The notes under the pieces were generated by a model that saw nothing but the letters and a program-made list of their open reading frames with translations, had not been told where the DNA came from and did no database searches. From WFQV01 sp964611145 (GTDB lineage: Bacteria; Bacteroidota; Ignavibacteria; Ignavibacteriales; Melioribacteraceae), in contig CAZSYM010000019.1 of the NCBI GenBank assembly GCA_964611145.1, positions 1 through 36,738 of the forward strand: DNA of 36,738 bases. Direction: 5' to 3'. Positions 15,680 through 23,499 of this stretch are shown in pieces. How positions within the stretch are numbered: position 1 is the first letter of the stretch; every line of letters starts with the position of its first letter. A program made the position numbers and the translations under genes.

Positions 15680-16947
15680 GAAAACTTTTTATCATATTGC
15701 TTCTGGTCACGACTCGAATTTTCGCACAAGTGGAAAATTCCGCCGGGAAATTTTCCTACAACACCCATCCTTTGTTCTATTACGACATTGCGAATTACAA
15801 AAGTAACTCGGACAGCTTAACGCGAGTGGACGTTTTCATCGAAGTCCCTTACTCGCGAATTCAATTTTTAAAAAGCGGGAACATGTACAAATCTTCTTAC
15901 GTGGTTGATATTTCTTTCAAAGAAAGCGAGACGGATAATTTAATCCTACGCAGAAGTTGGACGGAAACCGTAAAAGCAAAAGACTTTCCCGTAACCACCT
16001 CTTCCAAGAATTTCAATATCTCTTATCGTTCCTACAATTTAAAACCCGGGCTTTACAAAATGACAATCGCCGTGGAGGTAAAAAACTCGGACGTAAAGGG
16101 CAAATCCGAAAGCGACGTAACGGTTCTGCGAATCGACAAACCGCTCGATATTAGCGATATTATGTTGGTCTCGAAAAAAATAGCCTCCGGCGGAATCAAA
16201 AAAATAGTGCCCAACATAAGCAGAGAAATAACAACTCGAGATTCCGTAATCTCTTTCTATTATGAGATTTATTCGGACTCAAACCGAAATGTCTCCATCT
16301 CTTACCAAATTCGTAATTTAAGAAAAGATAAATTCTACAAGCAGAAAATTCAAAGGGAAATACAGAAAGGAAAAAATTTAATTTATCAAAGCCTTTCCGT
16401 CCCCGATTTCTCCTTGGGGGATTACAGCTTAATCGTAAAAGTGGAGGACGAAAAAAGCGGTTTGAAAGTCGGGATAGGCAAAAAATTCAGCTCGAAAATC
16501 TATAGCTTTCCCGAAACGATAAAAGATCTCGATTTGGCAATTGACCAAATGATTTACATCGCTTCGCCTTCGGAAATAGATTATATCAAATCCGCAAAAA
16601 CTTACGATGAAAAACTAAAAAGATACTTAAGATTCTGGAAAAGCAAAGACCCCACTCCGAACACCGATGAAAACGAAGTTCTGGACGAATACTACCGTCG
16701 CGTGGACTATGCCAACGAGCATTTCAAGAGCTACTATGACGGTTGGCGGACGGATATGGGAATGATTTACATCACGCTGGGTCCCCCCGACCAAGTGGAA
16801 AGGCATCCTTTCGAGTTCGACAGTAAGCCGTATGAAATATGGGATTATTTCAATCTCAACAGGCGCTTTGTTTTCGTCGACCAAACCGGCTTCGGAGATT
16901 ATCGCTTGATTAACCCCGATTTTACCGATTGGAGGTATAGATACTAA
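15676..16947 (+). CDS. Exported GWxTD-domain protein
   Basis: 423 residues. Translation starts at GTG 15676, which overlaps the rimO stop by 4 bp, and gives a signal peptide (MRKLFIILLLVTTRIFAQ). The middle (about 30-270) is rich in beta-strands and looks like two Ig-like or sandwich domains. The C-terminal domain carries YYDGWRTDMGMIYITLGPPD, the GWxTD motif that names this family, then PYEIWDYF and a final FVDQTGFGDYRL. The family is largely confined to Bacteroidota, Ignavibacteria and relatives and has no established function. Its gene lies between rimO and a sugar kinase and two genes from an Omp85 barrel, so an envelope role is plausible but unproven. Confidence 0.9.
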   Translation: MRKLFIILLLVTTRIFAQVENSAGKFSYNTHPLFYYDIANYKSNSDSLTRVDVFIEVPYSRIQFLKSGNMYKSSYVVDISFKESETDNLILRRSWTETVKAKDFPVTTSSKNFNISYRSYNLKPGLYKMTIAVEVKNSDVKGKSESDVTVLRIDKPLDISDIMLVSKKIASGGIKKIVPNISREITTRDSVISFYYEIYSDSNRNVSISYQIRNLRKDKFYKQKIQREIQKGKNLIYQSLSVPDFSLGDYSLIVKVEDEKSGLKVGIGKKFSSKIYSFPETIKDLDLAIDQMIYIASPSEIDYIKSAKTYDEKLKRYLRFWKSKDPTPNTDENEVLDEYYRRVDYANEHFKSYYDGWRTDMGMIYITLGPPDQVERHPFEFDSKPYEIWDYFNLNRRFVFVDQTGFGDYRLINPDFTDWRYRY

Positions 16948-16948
16948 A

Positions 16949-17917
16949 ATGATTTTAACAGTGACATTAAATCCCTTATTGGAACGCCGATTGGATTTTG
17001 AAAAACTCGAGCCTGGCAAAAACAACAGAGCGGAGCGGGAATATTTCCGCGCCGGAGGGAAAGGAATAAACGTAAGCCGACAGCTAAATCTGCTCAATGT
17101 TAAGAACACGGCGCTGACTTTTATCGGTGGGAACAACGGGAAAATATTCCGCCGAATTATCGAGGAAGAAAGAATTTTACCTGTTTACGTAAATATGAAA
17201 TCCGAACTGCGCTGGGCGACCGTTGCTTTCGAAAAAACGGGAGAACGCTTAACAACTCTTTTCGCCCCCAATCATTATGTATCCGAACGGGAAGCGGCGG
17301 AATTCGAAAAAAGAATGGAAAGGATGATTGCCAATTGCTCTATCGTCGTTTTTGCCGGAAGCTCTCCGCATCCGAACACGGATTATTTGTTCGCTCGAGG
17401 CGTGGAAATCGCCCATGAACACGATAAAATTTCCGTCGTGGATACCTACGGTAACGCTTTGAAACTTGCCCTCGAAAAGGCTCCCACTGTAATTCACAAT
17501 AACATCGAAGAATTAAAGAGCACCTTAAATATCGAATTGAAAACCGAAAAAGAAAAAAGGCATTTCCTTTATTCCCTCTACGAAAAAGGAATAAAAATGG
17601 CATTCCTTACGAACGGGAAAAATACGGTATATGCTTCCAAATTCGATTTTCACTACAAAATTTCTCCGCCCAAAATACATGAAAAAGATGCAACCGGAAG
17701 CGGAGACGCTTTCGTGGCGGGAATTGCTTCGGGATTGGAAAACGGACTCACTTTCGATGAATTTACTCGAAAGGCGATTTCCCTGGGAGCGGCAAACGCG
17801 GAATCTTTCGAAACATGCTCCGTTTCGCCCGAAGAATACGGTAAATTCCTATCTTGCCTAACGCTGAAAACAGTCGGAAAGAAAATGAAATTGATAGATG
17901 ATTCACCGACGATTTAA
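16949..17917 (+). CDS. PfkB-family sugar-phosphate kinase (1-phosphofructokinase/tagatose-6-phosphate kinase type)
   Basis: 322 residues, usual length. The start MILTVTLNPLLERRLD matches the FruK/LacC/PfkB branch (family consensus MI-x-T-x-T-x-NP-x-x-D). AGGKGINVSRQLNLL is the PfkB signature 1 region, and DATGSGDAFVAG is signature 2 with the anion hole and catalytic Asp253. Likely substrates are fructose-1-phosphate, fructose-6-phosphate or tagatose-6-phosphate. No PTS genes are nearby, so a glycolytic fructose-6-phosphate kinase role (PfkB of E. coli) is equally possible. In the common family motif TLNPA-x-D, Ala-x-Asp is replaced here by Leu-Glu-Arg, which may alter sugar binding. It begins 1 bp after the GWxTD stop and overlaps the barrel gene by 20 bp. 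Confidence 0.9.
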   Translation: MILTVTLNPLLERRLDFEKLEPGKNNRAEREYFRAGGKGINVSRQLNLLNVKNTALTFIGGNNGKIFRRIIEEERILPVYVNMKSELRWATVAFEKTGERLTTLFAPNHYVSEREAAEFEKRMERMIANCSIVVFAGSSPHPNTDYLFARGVEIAHEHDKISVVDTYGNALKLALEKAPTVIHNNIEELKSTLNIELKTEKEKRHFLYSLYEKGIKMAFLTNGKNTVYASKFDFHYKISPPKIHEKDATGSGDAFVAGIASGLENGLTFDEFTRKAISLGAANAESFETCSVSPEEYGKFLSCLTLKTVGKKMKLIDDSPTI

Positions 17918-19655
17918 AATCCTTGTCCTTCTGCTTTCCCTTTCCGGCATATCTTTTTCCCAACAAGTAAATTTTAAAATAGAAGGGAACTCCCGATTTC
18001 CCAAAGAAAAATATATAGAGTGGCTTAGAAACATAAAGGCAAACGACCAACACGCTTTAAAAGACACGGTAATTTCAAGACTCGCAAAACAATTTTCCGC
18101 CAGGGGCTATTGGAATTTCAGGCTGGATTCCCTTTCCGTTATAAAAAAAGATTCCCTAACAACAATAGTATTTATCCATGTTAGCGAAGGCAAACCGACG
18201 ACGATTAAAGAAATAAAAATCGAGGGTGTATCCCAAAAAGATTCCGCAAGAATTTTACCGACATTCGAATTTTTAAAAGGGAAACCATTTACAAAATCCG
18301 CCGTTGAAAACGCTTTGAATAAAACTCTACTCTACTTCGAGAACAACGGCTTTCCGTTCGCCGAGATAAAAATAAACTCCTTACAATTCGCATCGGACAC
18401 GGCAAGCGGAGAAATGTTTGTAAACATAGCGCTCTCCGTTAATCCTGGCAAGAAAGCCACCGTCGATAAAATCGAAACCGTAGGAAATGAAAGCACAAAA
18501 AGTTTTGTAATCGCCAGAGAGTTTCGGTATGCAAAGGGAGAAGAATATTCTCAAAGCAAAATCGAAAAGGGAATGGAGGCATTAAAAAAACTAAATCTCT
18601 TTTCGGAAATAGACGAACCTGAGTTTTACCTAAACGAGAAGGGCGAAGGAATTTTAGTCGTGCACGTCAAGGAAAAACAAGTAAACGGTTTCGACGGAAT
18701 TATCGGTTACGTTCCTTCCGCAAAAGAAAACGAGAAGGGATTCTTCACCGGCTATTTAAATATCTCGTTAAGAAATATTTTCGGAACAGGAAGAGCCTTA
18801 AGCTTCCGCTGGCAAAGGGAAAACAAATATTCCCAAGAGTTGGAATTAAAATACTTGGAGCCTTGGTTATTGGGCTTTCCGCTTAATCTTTCTTTCTCTC
18901 TTTTTCAAAGGAAACAGGACACTTCTTATGTAAAAAGAATTCTCACCGTCGGTTTTAATTATCTTGCCTCGGCATACTTCACGGCATTTTTAACCGGAGA
19001 AAGCGAGCTCGTTACTCCGCTCTTGAATTCCTCGGAAAAATATTCCGTTTTAAACTCCTCCCGTTTTGCCATTGGGGGAGGAATAAAATATGACTCGCGG
19101 GATAATCTAACCGCACCCACACGCGGCGTTTTGTTTTCAACCTCTTACCTATTCTCTCGAAAAGAAATAAAAGGTCCGCAAAAACTATTAACCTCCCAAA
19201 TCCAAAAGGCAAGCTTTCAACAGAAAGTGGAGGTTAATTTCGGTTATTATCTGAAAATTCACGGGCGAGCGATAGCGGCTCTTAACATTGCGGGGAGAGA
19301 GTTAAAAGCCTCCCAACCGGAAGAATCCGATCTTTATCGCATCGGAGGAGCAAGTACCGTACGGGGTTACAGAGAAAAGCAATTCTCGGGAAGCAGAGCG
19401 CTTTGGACAAATGCGGAGTTTCGCTTTCTTCTGGACATCAATTCCTTCGCCTTCTTATTTTACGATGCGGGCTACGTAATGCACCCCGCAAGCGTTTTAA
19501 ATACAATTAAAAAATCCGAAAACTTCCTTGCTTCTTACGGTCTCGGTTTCAGTTTGGAAACCGCTTTGGGAATTTTAAAAATAAGTTATGCTATTGCCAA
19601 AGGCACCCCGCTTAACGAGGGCTTCATTCATTTCGGATTAGCAAACAGTTTTTAA
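17898..19655 (+). CDS. Omp85-superfamily outer-membrane barrel with POTRA domains (TamA/BamA-like)
   Basis: 585 residues with a signal peptide (ILVLLLSLSGISFSQ). Two or three POTRA domains cover about 23-255 (for example VSEGKPTTIKEIKIEGV and PGKKATVDKIETVGN). The barrel occupies about 265-585 and keeps the loop-6 motif RIGGASTVRGY (Val488-Arg489-Gly490-Tyr491) and ends in Phe, the outer-membrane insertion signal. BamA of this lineage is usually longer (about 800 residues, five POTRAs), so a TamA-like assembly factor or other Omp85 relative is more likely than BamA itself. Its start lies within the end of the kinase gene (20-bp overlap). It closes the plus-strand run, and a minus-strand permease gene ends 13 bp beyond. 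Confidence 0.9.
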   Translation: MIHRRFKILVLLLSLSGISFSQQVNFKIEGNSRFPKEKYIEWLRNIKANDQHALKDTVISRLAKQFSARGYWNFRLDSLSVIKKDSLTTIVFIHVSEGKPTTIKEIKIEGVSQKDSARILPTFEFLKGKPFTKSAVENALNKTLLYFENNGFPFAEIKINSLQFASDTASGEMFVNIALSVNPGKKATVDKIETVGNESTKSFVIAREFRYAKGEEYSQSKIEKGMEALKKLNLFSEIDEPEFYLNEKGEGILVVHVKEKQVNGFDGIIGYVPSAKENEKGFFTGYLNISLRNIFGTGRALSFRWQRENKYSQELELKYLEPWLLGFPLNLSFSLFQRKQDTSYVKRILTVGFNYLASAYFTAFLTGESELVTPLLNSSEKYSVLNSSRFAIGGGIKYDSRDNLTAPTRGVLFSTSYLFSRKEIKGPQKLLTSQIQKASFQQKVEVNFGYYLKIHGRAIAALNIAGRELKASQPEESDLYRIGGASTVRGYREKQFSGSRALWTNAEFRFLLDINSFAFLFYDAGYVMHPASVLNTIKKSENFLASYGLGFSLETALGILKISYAIAKGTPLNEGFIHFGLANSF

Positions 19656-19668
19656 CAAACCTCACTTA

Positions 19669-20418
19669 TCAAAGTATTTTCAGAAGTTTCAACGCCATAA
19701 TAAAAACCGCAACAAGCAACACGGCTTTTATAAACTTCTCCCCCTTTCGCACCGCGAACCGAATACCCCAATATCCTCCGAACGAATTGCCAAGCGCAAG
19801 AGTCAAACCGTAAATCCAATCGACATTTCCCGTAAACGCGAATATTAAAATTGCAGGAACGGTATAAGTTGCAATAATAAAAAGCTTGTGCATATTGACA
19901 TAAATCAAACTGAAATGCAACAGATAATAGAGTGTTGCCATTATCAAAAATCCCACTCCCGCTTGCACGAATCCCCCGTAAAACCCGATTCCGAAAAGAG
20001 CCAAAGCCGCTTTCCAACCTATTTTTTTATCGGGATTATTATCCGTTATTATCTCCTTCCGTGGCACAAGCATGGAGATAATCACACCAATTAAAATGAT
20101 ACCCAAAACGGTTTTAAATGTTTCGTCGGAAATTTTAACGGCGAAAAAGGCTCCGACCAACACACCGGGGATAGTAAAGGCGGCAAGCTTAAGACTTAGT
20201 CTTGCTTGACTGTAACGCTCTTTTTTTAACTTCAAAACCGCCACTATATTTTGAATCAGTATTCCAACTCGGTTCGTACCGTTGGCAAGCGAGGAATCCA
20301 ATCCTAAGAAAATCAACGTGGGAAGGGTGAGAGTGGAACCCCCTCCGGCATTTACATTTATAAATCCAGCAACAGCGCCCACGGCAAACAAAACAAGCAA
20401 CGATTGAAAATCATACAT
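19669..20418 (-). CDS. TauE/SafE-family (sulfite exporter/DUF81) membrane permease
   Basis: I chose ATG at 20418 (MYDFQSLLVLFAVGAVAGF), giving 249 residues; a TTG at 20460 would add 14 residues but lies in the loop of the upstream terminator hairpin. About eight transmembrane helices arranged as two similar halves are visible, with the family motifs AGFINVNAGGGSTLTLPTLI near the start and GFYGGFVQAGVGFLIMATL in the second half. Members export sulfite, sulfoacetate or other small organic anions; the substrate is not readable here. It lies downstream of fbaB on the same strand, but a strong terminator separates them. Confidence 0.88.
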   Translation of the reverse strand: MYDFQSLLVLFAVGAVAGFINVNAGGGSTLTLPTLIFLGLDSSLANGTNRVGILIQNIVAVLKLKKERYSQARLSLKLAAFTIPGVLVGAFFAVKISDETFKTVLGIILIGVIISMLVPRKEIITDNNPDKKIGWKAALALFGIGFYGGFVQAGVGFLIMATLYYLLHFSLIYVNMHKLFIIATYTVPAILIFAFTGNVDWIYGLTLALGNSFGGYWGIRFAVRKGEKFIKAVLLVAVFIMALKLLKIL

Positions 20419-20437
20419 CTGGGTTCTACTCAATGCT

Positions 20438-20477
20438 AAAAAGAAAAGCCCGACTATCAAGTCGGGCTCTGTTTTTT
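20438..20477 (-). terminator. Intrinsic terminator downstream of fbaB
   Basis: AGCCCGAC (20447-20454) and GTCGGGCT (20461-20468) form a perfect 8-bp GC-rich stem with a 6-base loop. Reading on the minus strand it is followed by TTTTCTTTTT, right for stopping transcripts from fbaB, whose stop codon is 14 bp before the stem. On the plus strand it is followed by CTG and six T, so it may also work in that direction. Confidence 0.85.
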
Positions 20478-20481
20478 AAGA

Positions 20482-21531
20482 TTAAGCTATTGTAACCTCG
20501 TCACAAAGATATACGTCCTGAATGGCGTTCAGAAGTTTAACGCCTTCCTCCATGGGACGTTGAAACGCTTTGCGTCCCGAAATCAATCCCATTCCTCCGG
20601 CACGCTTGTTAATTACAGCGGTACGCACCGCCTGAGCAAAATCGTTCTCGCCCGAGGCTCCGCCGCTATTGATTAAACCGGCTTTTCCCATGTAGGAATT
20701 GATTACTTGATAACGCGTCAAATCGATGGGATGGTCGGTAACAAGCTCGCTGTACATTTTGGGATGTGTCTTTCCGAATTTAAGAGTGGTGAAACCGCCG
20801 TTATTCTCCGGTTGTTTCTGTTTTACAATATCCGCCTCGATAGTAACGCCAAGATGATTCGCCTGTCCCGTCAAATCGGCGGCTAAATGATAATCCTTAT
20901 CCGATTTAAATGCGGAATTACGCAAGTAGCACCAAAGAACAGTTACCATCCCAAGCTCATGAGCGTATTGGAAAGCCTCGCTAACCTCGATTATTTGGCG
21001 ATTGCTTTCGGGAGAACCGAAGTAAATCGTAGCTCCGACTGCGGCGGCGCCCATGTCGTACGCCTGTTCCACACTCGCAAACATTATTTGGTCATATTTG
21101 TTCGGATAAGTTAGCAACTCGTTGTGATTGATTTTTACGAGAAAAGGAATTTTATGAGCATACTTGCGTGAAACCATACCAAGAACTCCGAGAGTAGAAG
21201 CCACGGCGTTCGTACCGCCTTCGATTGCGAGCTCTACAATTTTCTCCGGGTCGAAATAATCGGGATTCGGTGCAAATGACGCTCCGGCGGAATGCTCAAT
21301 GCCCTGGTCAACTGGCAAGACCGAAAGATAACCCGTTCCTGCCAAACGTCCGTGATTGAAAATCCACTGCATATTTTTTAGAACATTTACGTTCCTGTCC
21401 GAATGATAATAAACACGGTCCACAAAATCGGGTCCCGGCAAAGTTAATTTTTCCTTAGGAAAAATAGCCTTGTGATTAAGTAAAGATTCCGCCTCGTCGC
21501 CCAAATATTCCGTGATTTTGTCGATTGTCAT
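20482..21531 (-). CDS. fbaB: Class I fructose-bisphosphate aldolase (FbaB/DhnA type)
   Basis: Splits or forms fructose-1,6-bisphosphate through a lysine Schiff base. The 349 residues match E. coli FbaB (350) end to end: LPVDQGIEHSAGASFAPNP, then IEADIVKQKQPENNGG with the Schiff-base Lys237, YMGKAGLINSGGASGENDFA, and AVRTAVINKRAGGMGLISGR. It works in glycolysis or gluconeogenesis, and no class II aldolase is seen in this window. A strong GGGAGGAG site lies directly before the ATG on the minus strand, and a strong terminator follows the stop, so it is probably a single-gene transcript. A PfkB-family kinase gene lies 2.6 kb away on the other strand. Confidence 0.96.
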   Translation of the reverse strand: MTIDKITEYLGDEAESLLNHKAIFPKEKLTLPGPDFVDRVYYHSDRNVNVLKNMQWIFNHGRLAGTGYLSVLPVDQGIEHSAGASFAPNPDYFDPEKIVELAIEGGTNAVASTLGVLGMVSRKYAHKIPFLVKINHNELLTYPNKYDQIMFASVEQAYDMGAAAVGATIYFGSPESNRQIIEVSEAFQYAHELGMVTVLWCYLRNSAFKSDKDYHLAADLTGQANHLGVTIEADIVKQKQPENNGGFTTLKFGKTHPKMYSELVTDHPIDLTRYQVINSYMGKAGLINSGGASGENDFAQAVRTAVINKRAGGMGLISGRKAFQRPMEEGVKLLNAIQDVYLCDEVTIA

Positions 21532-21605
21532 TTCTCCTCCCTTACGAGTTAATTAAAATAATTTTATAAACAAATTTAAAGCAAAAAAGGCTGAGTTAAA
21601 AATAA

Positions 21606-21640
21606 GAGAAAAAATAGGGGAAACTTCAGGAAGCTTCCCC
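21606..21640 (-). terminator. Intrinsic terminator downstream of the formimidoyltransferase-cyclodeaminase gene
   Basis: GGGGAA (21617-21622) and TTCCCC (21635-21640) pair as the base of a stem continued by CTTC/GAAG after one A-C mismatch. On the minus strand the stem is followed by TATTTTTTCTC, a proper T tract. It lies 23 bp after the stop of that gene and 76 bp before the fbaB start codon, so fbaB should have its own promoter in the AT-rich bases 21532-21606. Confidence 0.8.
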
Positions 21641-21662
21641 GTTATCTATAAAAGGCTTTTCT

Positions 21663-23498
21663 TCACTTGGAAATTTTCATATTGACTTGCATTGCAATTG
21701 CCATGCTCAACTTGTCCGCCTCGTCAAGGAGGACTTTGCATTTCTGTTTCATCTCTTTGTTAAAGGATTCGTCGGCTATATCTTTAAGATTTATAAGCAC
21801 GTTATATACTCCGCCGGTTACGCCCACCTTAGCGCTTTCTGCAGCAACGCCAACATCGGTAACGGAATTCGGGTTTCCATAATTCACAACTGTAGCGGCA
21901 ACGCGCAGGACTTCGAGGCTAAGCTCGGCTGTTCTAAGGGGGACACGAACCGCTTGTTTCAACCCTTCGAGCATAGCCTTTTCCCGAGCCTCTATTTGCT
22001 CCGGCGTTTTCTTGGGAAGTCGGCGAGCCTCCATATAAGCGTTAAAAGCGTGAGTGTCCTCATCGATGGCTTTCACAAGCGCATTCTTCAACTCTTGCGC
22101 CTTTTCAGCCGCCTCGTTCAGTATATCGTCCACATCCTCGCTTCCACGTTTATTTGCGGTAAGATTGCTTACCATCGAGGAGAGAGCGGCGCCCAAGGCT
22201 CCCAAGAGTGCGGCAATGGAACCTCCGCCAGGAGCGGGAGATTCCCTCGAGACTTCATCGACAAAGTCGGAAAGTTTCATCTCGACAAGCGATTCTTCCG
22301 AATTTTTCGGTAAGCCCAGCACTCGTTCTTCAATTTTGAATTCCGCCACGTCGTTCAAACCGAGCGATTGTACCGCAGTGTTCAGAATATCCTTAATCGG
22401 CACTCCGGCGGAACGTCCCTGTTTTTTCAAATAATATTTTCCCGTTTCCAAAAGAGCGGGATAAGGCACCATTCCCACAATTTCGCTGCCGGTTACTACC
22501 AGTCCGCGTTCCGCCGCCAATTGTCGTGCCGCTTCCAGAACGTGATGCATGGAAGTAACCTTGTAATCCGTTAAGTTAATGGAAATTTGCGCCCTATCGT
22601 ATTTCGGTACCGACCAACCGATTGCCTTGCAATGTTTAAACAAACCGGGCTTCTTGACGCTTTGTCCTTCGGGATGTTCGGGGTCAATACCGTTCAGAAT
22701 CAACAACTCTCGCAAATCGTATCCGTGTTCTTTTCGGCAATGCTCCATCGTTTCCGCAATTGTCTTTCCCACAAAATCGCATGTGCCGCACGGATATTCA
22801 CCTTCTCTATATTTGAGAATGGTTTTTCCCTTGTAGTAAAAGGGTTTCGTATTGCCGCGACGTGCGGAGCGCCCTTTTTCACGCAATTCAAAAGCTATGT
22901 CCGTAGCGTGAAGGGTTTCGCGAGTGTTAAGATTGATATTATACGCAATCAAAAATTCCCTCACGCCTATTACCGTCGCACCCGCCTTGGCATTAAACTC
23001 GGCGGGACCGTAATCGGGTTTCCATTTCGGGTCTTTTAATTTCTGAGGCAATCCTTCGTATTCGCCTTGGCGAATAATGGCAAGATTTTTTCTCTCCGGA
23101 GTCGTTGCGGATTTTTCATAAAGATAGACGGGAATACCGAGCTCCTCTCCCACTCGTTTCGCCACCTCTTTCGAAAGTTCAATACATTCCTCGGTACTAA
23201 TGCCGCTAACAGGCACGAAGGGGCATACATCAGTGGCTCCCATTCTCGGATGCGACCCGTGATGTTTCGACATATCAATCAATTCAGCCGCCTTCTTAAT
23301 TGCGTTGAATGCGGCTTCTTTCACGCCTTCGGGGTTGCCTATAAAGGTAACAACGGTTCTGTTCATATCGTAGCCAGGGTCCACATCCAATAACTTTACG
23401 CCTTCGACCTTTTCAATTTCATCCGTTATTTGCTTAATTACAGCCTTGTTTCTTCCTTCCGAAAAATTCGGGACGCACTCGACTAACTTTTCAGCCAT
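21663..23498 (-). CDS. ftcD: Bifunctional glutamate formimidoyltransferase / formimidoyl-THF cyclodeaminase
   Basis: Moves the formimino group from formiminoglutamate (histidine breakdown) to tetrahydrofolate, then releases ammonia to give 5,10-methenyl-THF. 611 residues. The N-terminal transferase domain shows LVECVPNFSEGRN, VDPGYDMNRTVVTF and SKHHGSHPRMGATD. The C-terminal cyclodeaminase (about 412-611) shows SPAPGGGSIAALLGALGAAL. It is about 70 residues longer than the mammalian fusion because of an insert at about 213-285 in the transferase part. This insert contains Cys237-x2-Cys240-x12-His253-x4-His258, a C2H2 zinc-finger-like pattern. No other histidine-degradation genes are in this window. 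The start is 1 bp after the aspS stop, so the two are co-transcribed. Confidence 0.93.
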   Translation of the reverse strand: MAEKLVECVPNFSEGRNKAVIKQITDEIEKVEGVKLLDVDPGYDMNRTVVTFIGNPEGVKEAAFNAIKKAAELIDMSKHHGSHPRMGATDVCPFVPVSGISTEECIELSKEVAKRVGEELGIPVYLYEKSATTPERKNLAIIRQGEYEGLPQKLKDPKWKPDYGPAEFNAKAGATVIGVREFLIAYNINLNTRETLHATDIAFELREKGRSARRGNTKPFYYKGKTILKYREGEYPCGTCDFVGKTIAETMEHCRKEHGYDLRELLILNGIDPEHPEGQSVKKPGLFKHCKAIGWSVPKYDRAQISINLTDYKVTSMHHVLEAARQLAAERGLVVTGSEIVGMVPYPALLETGKYYLKKQGRSAGVPIKDILNTAVQSLGLNDVAEFKIEERVLGLPKNSEESLVEMKLSDFVDEVSRESPAPGGGSIAALLGALGAALSSMVSNLTANKRGSEDVDDILNEAAEKAQELKNALVKAIDEDTHAFNAYMEARRLPKKTPEQIEAREKAMLEGLKQAVRVPLRTAELSLEVLRVAATVVNYGNPNSVTDVGVAAESAKVGVTGGVYNVLINLKDIADESFNKEMKQKCKVLLDEADKLSMAIAMQVNMKISK

Positions 23499-23499
23499 T

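Noticed and set aside
17898..19655. The Omp85 gene as the essential BamA
   Set aside because: At 585 residues with two or three POTRA domains it is much shorter than BamA of this lineage; a TamA-like or other Omp85 label is safer.
21687..22313. A 208-codon plus-strand open frame opposite the cyclodeaminase gene
   Set aside because: Shadow of a clearly conserved minus-strand gene; no recognisable domain.
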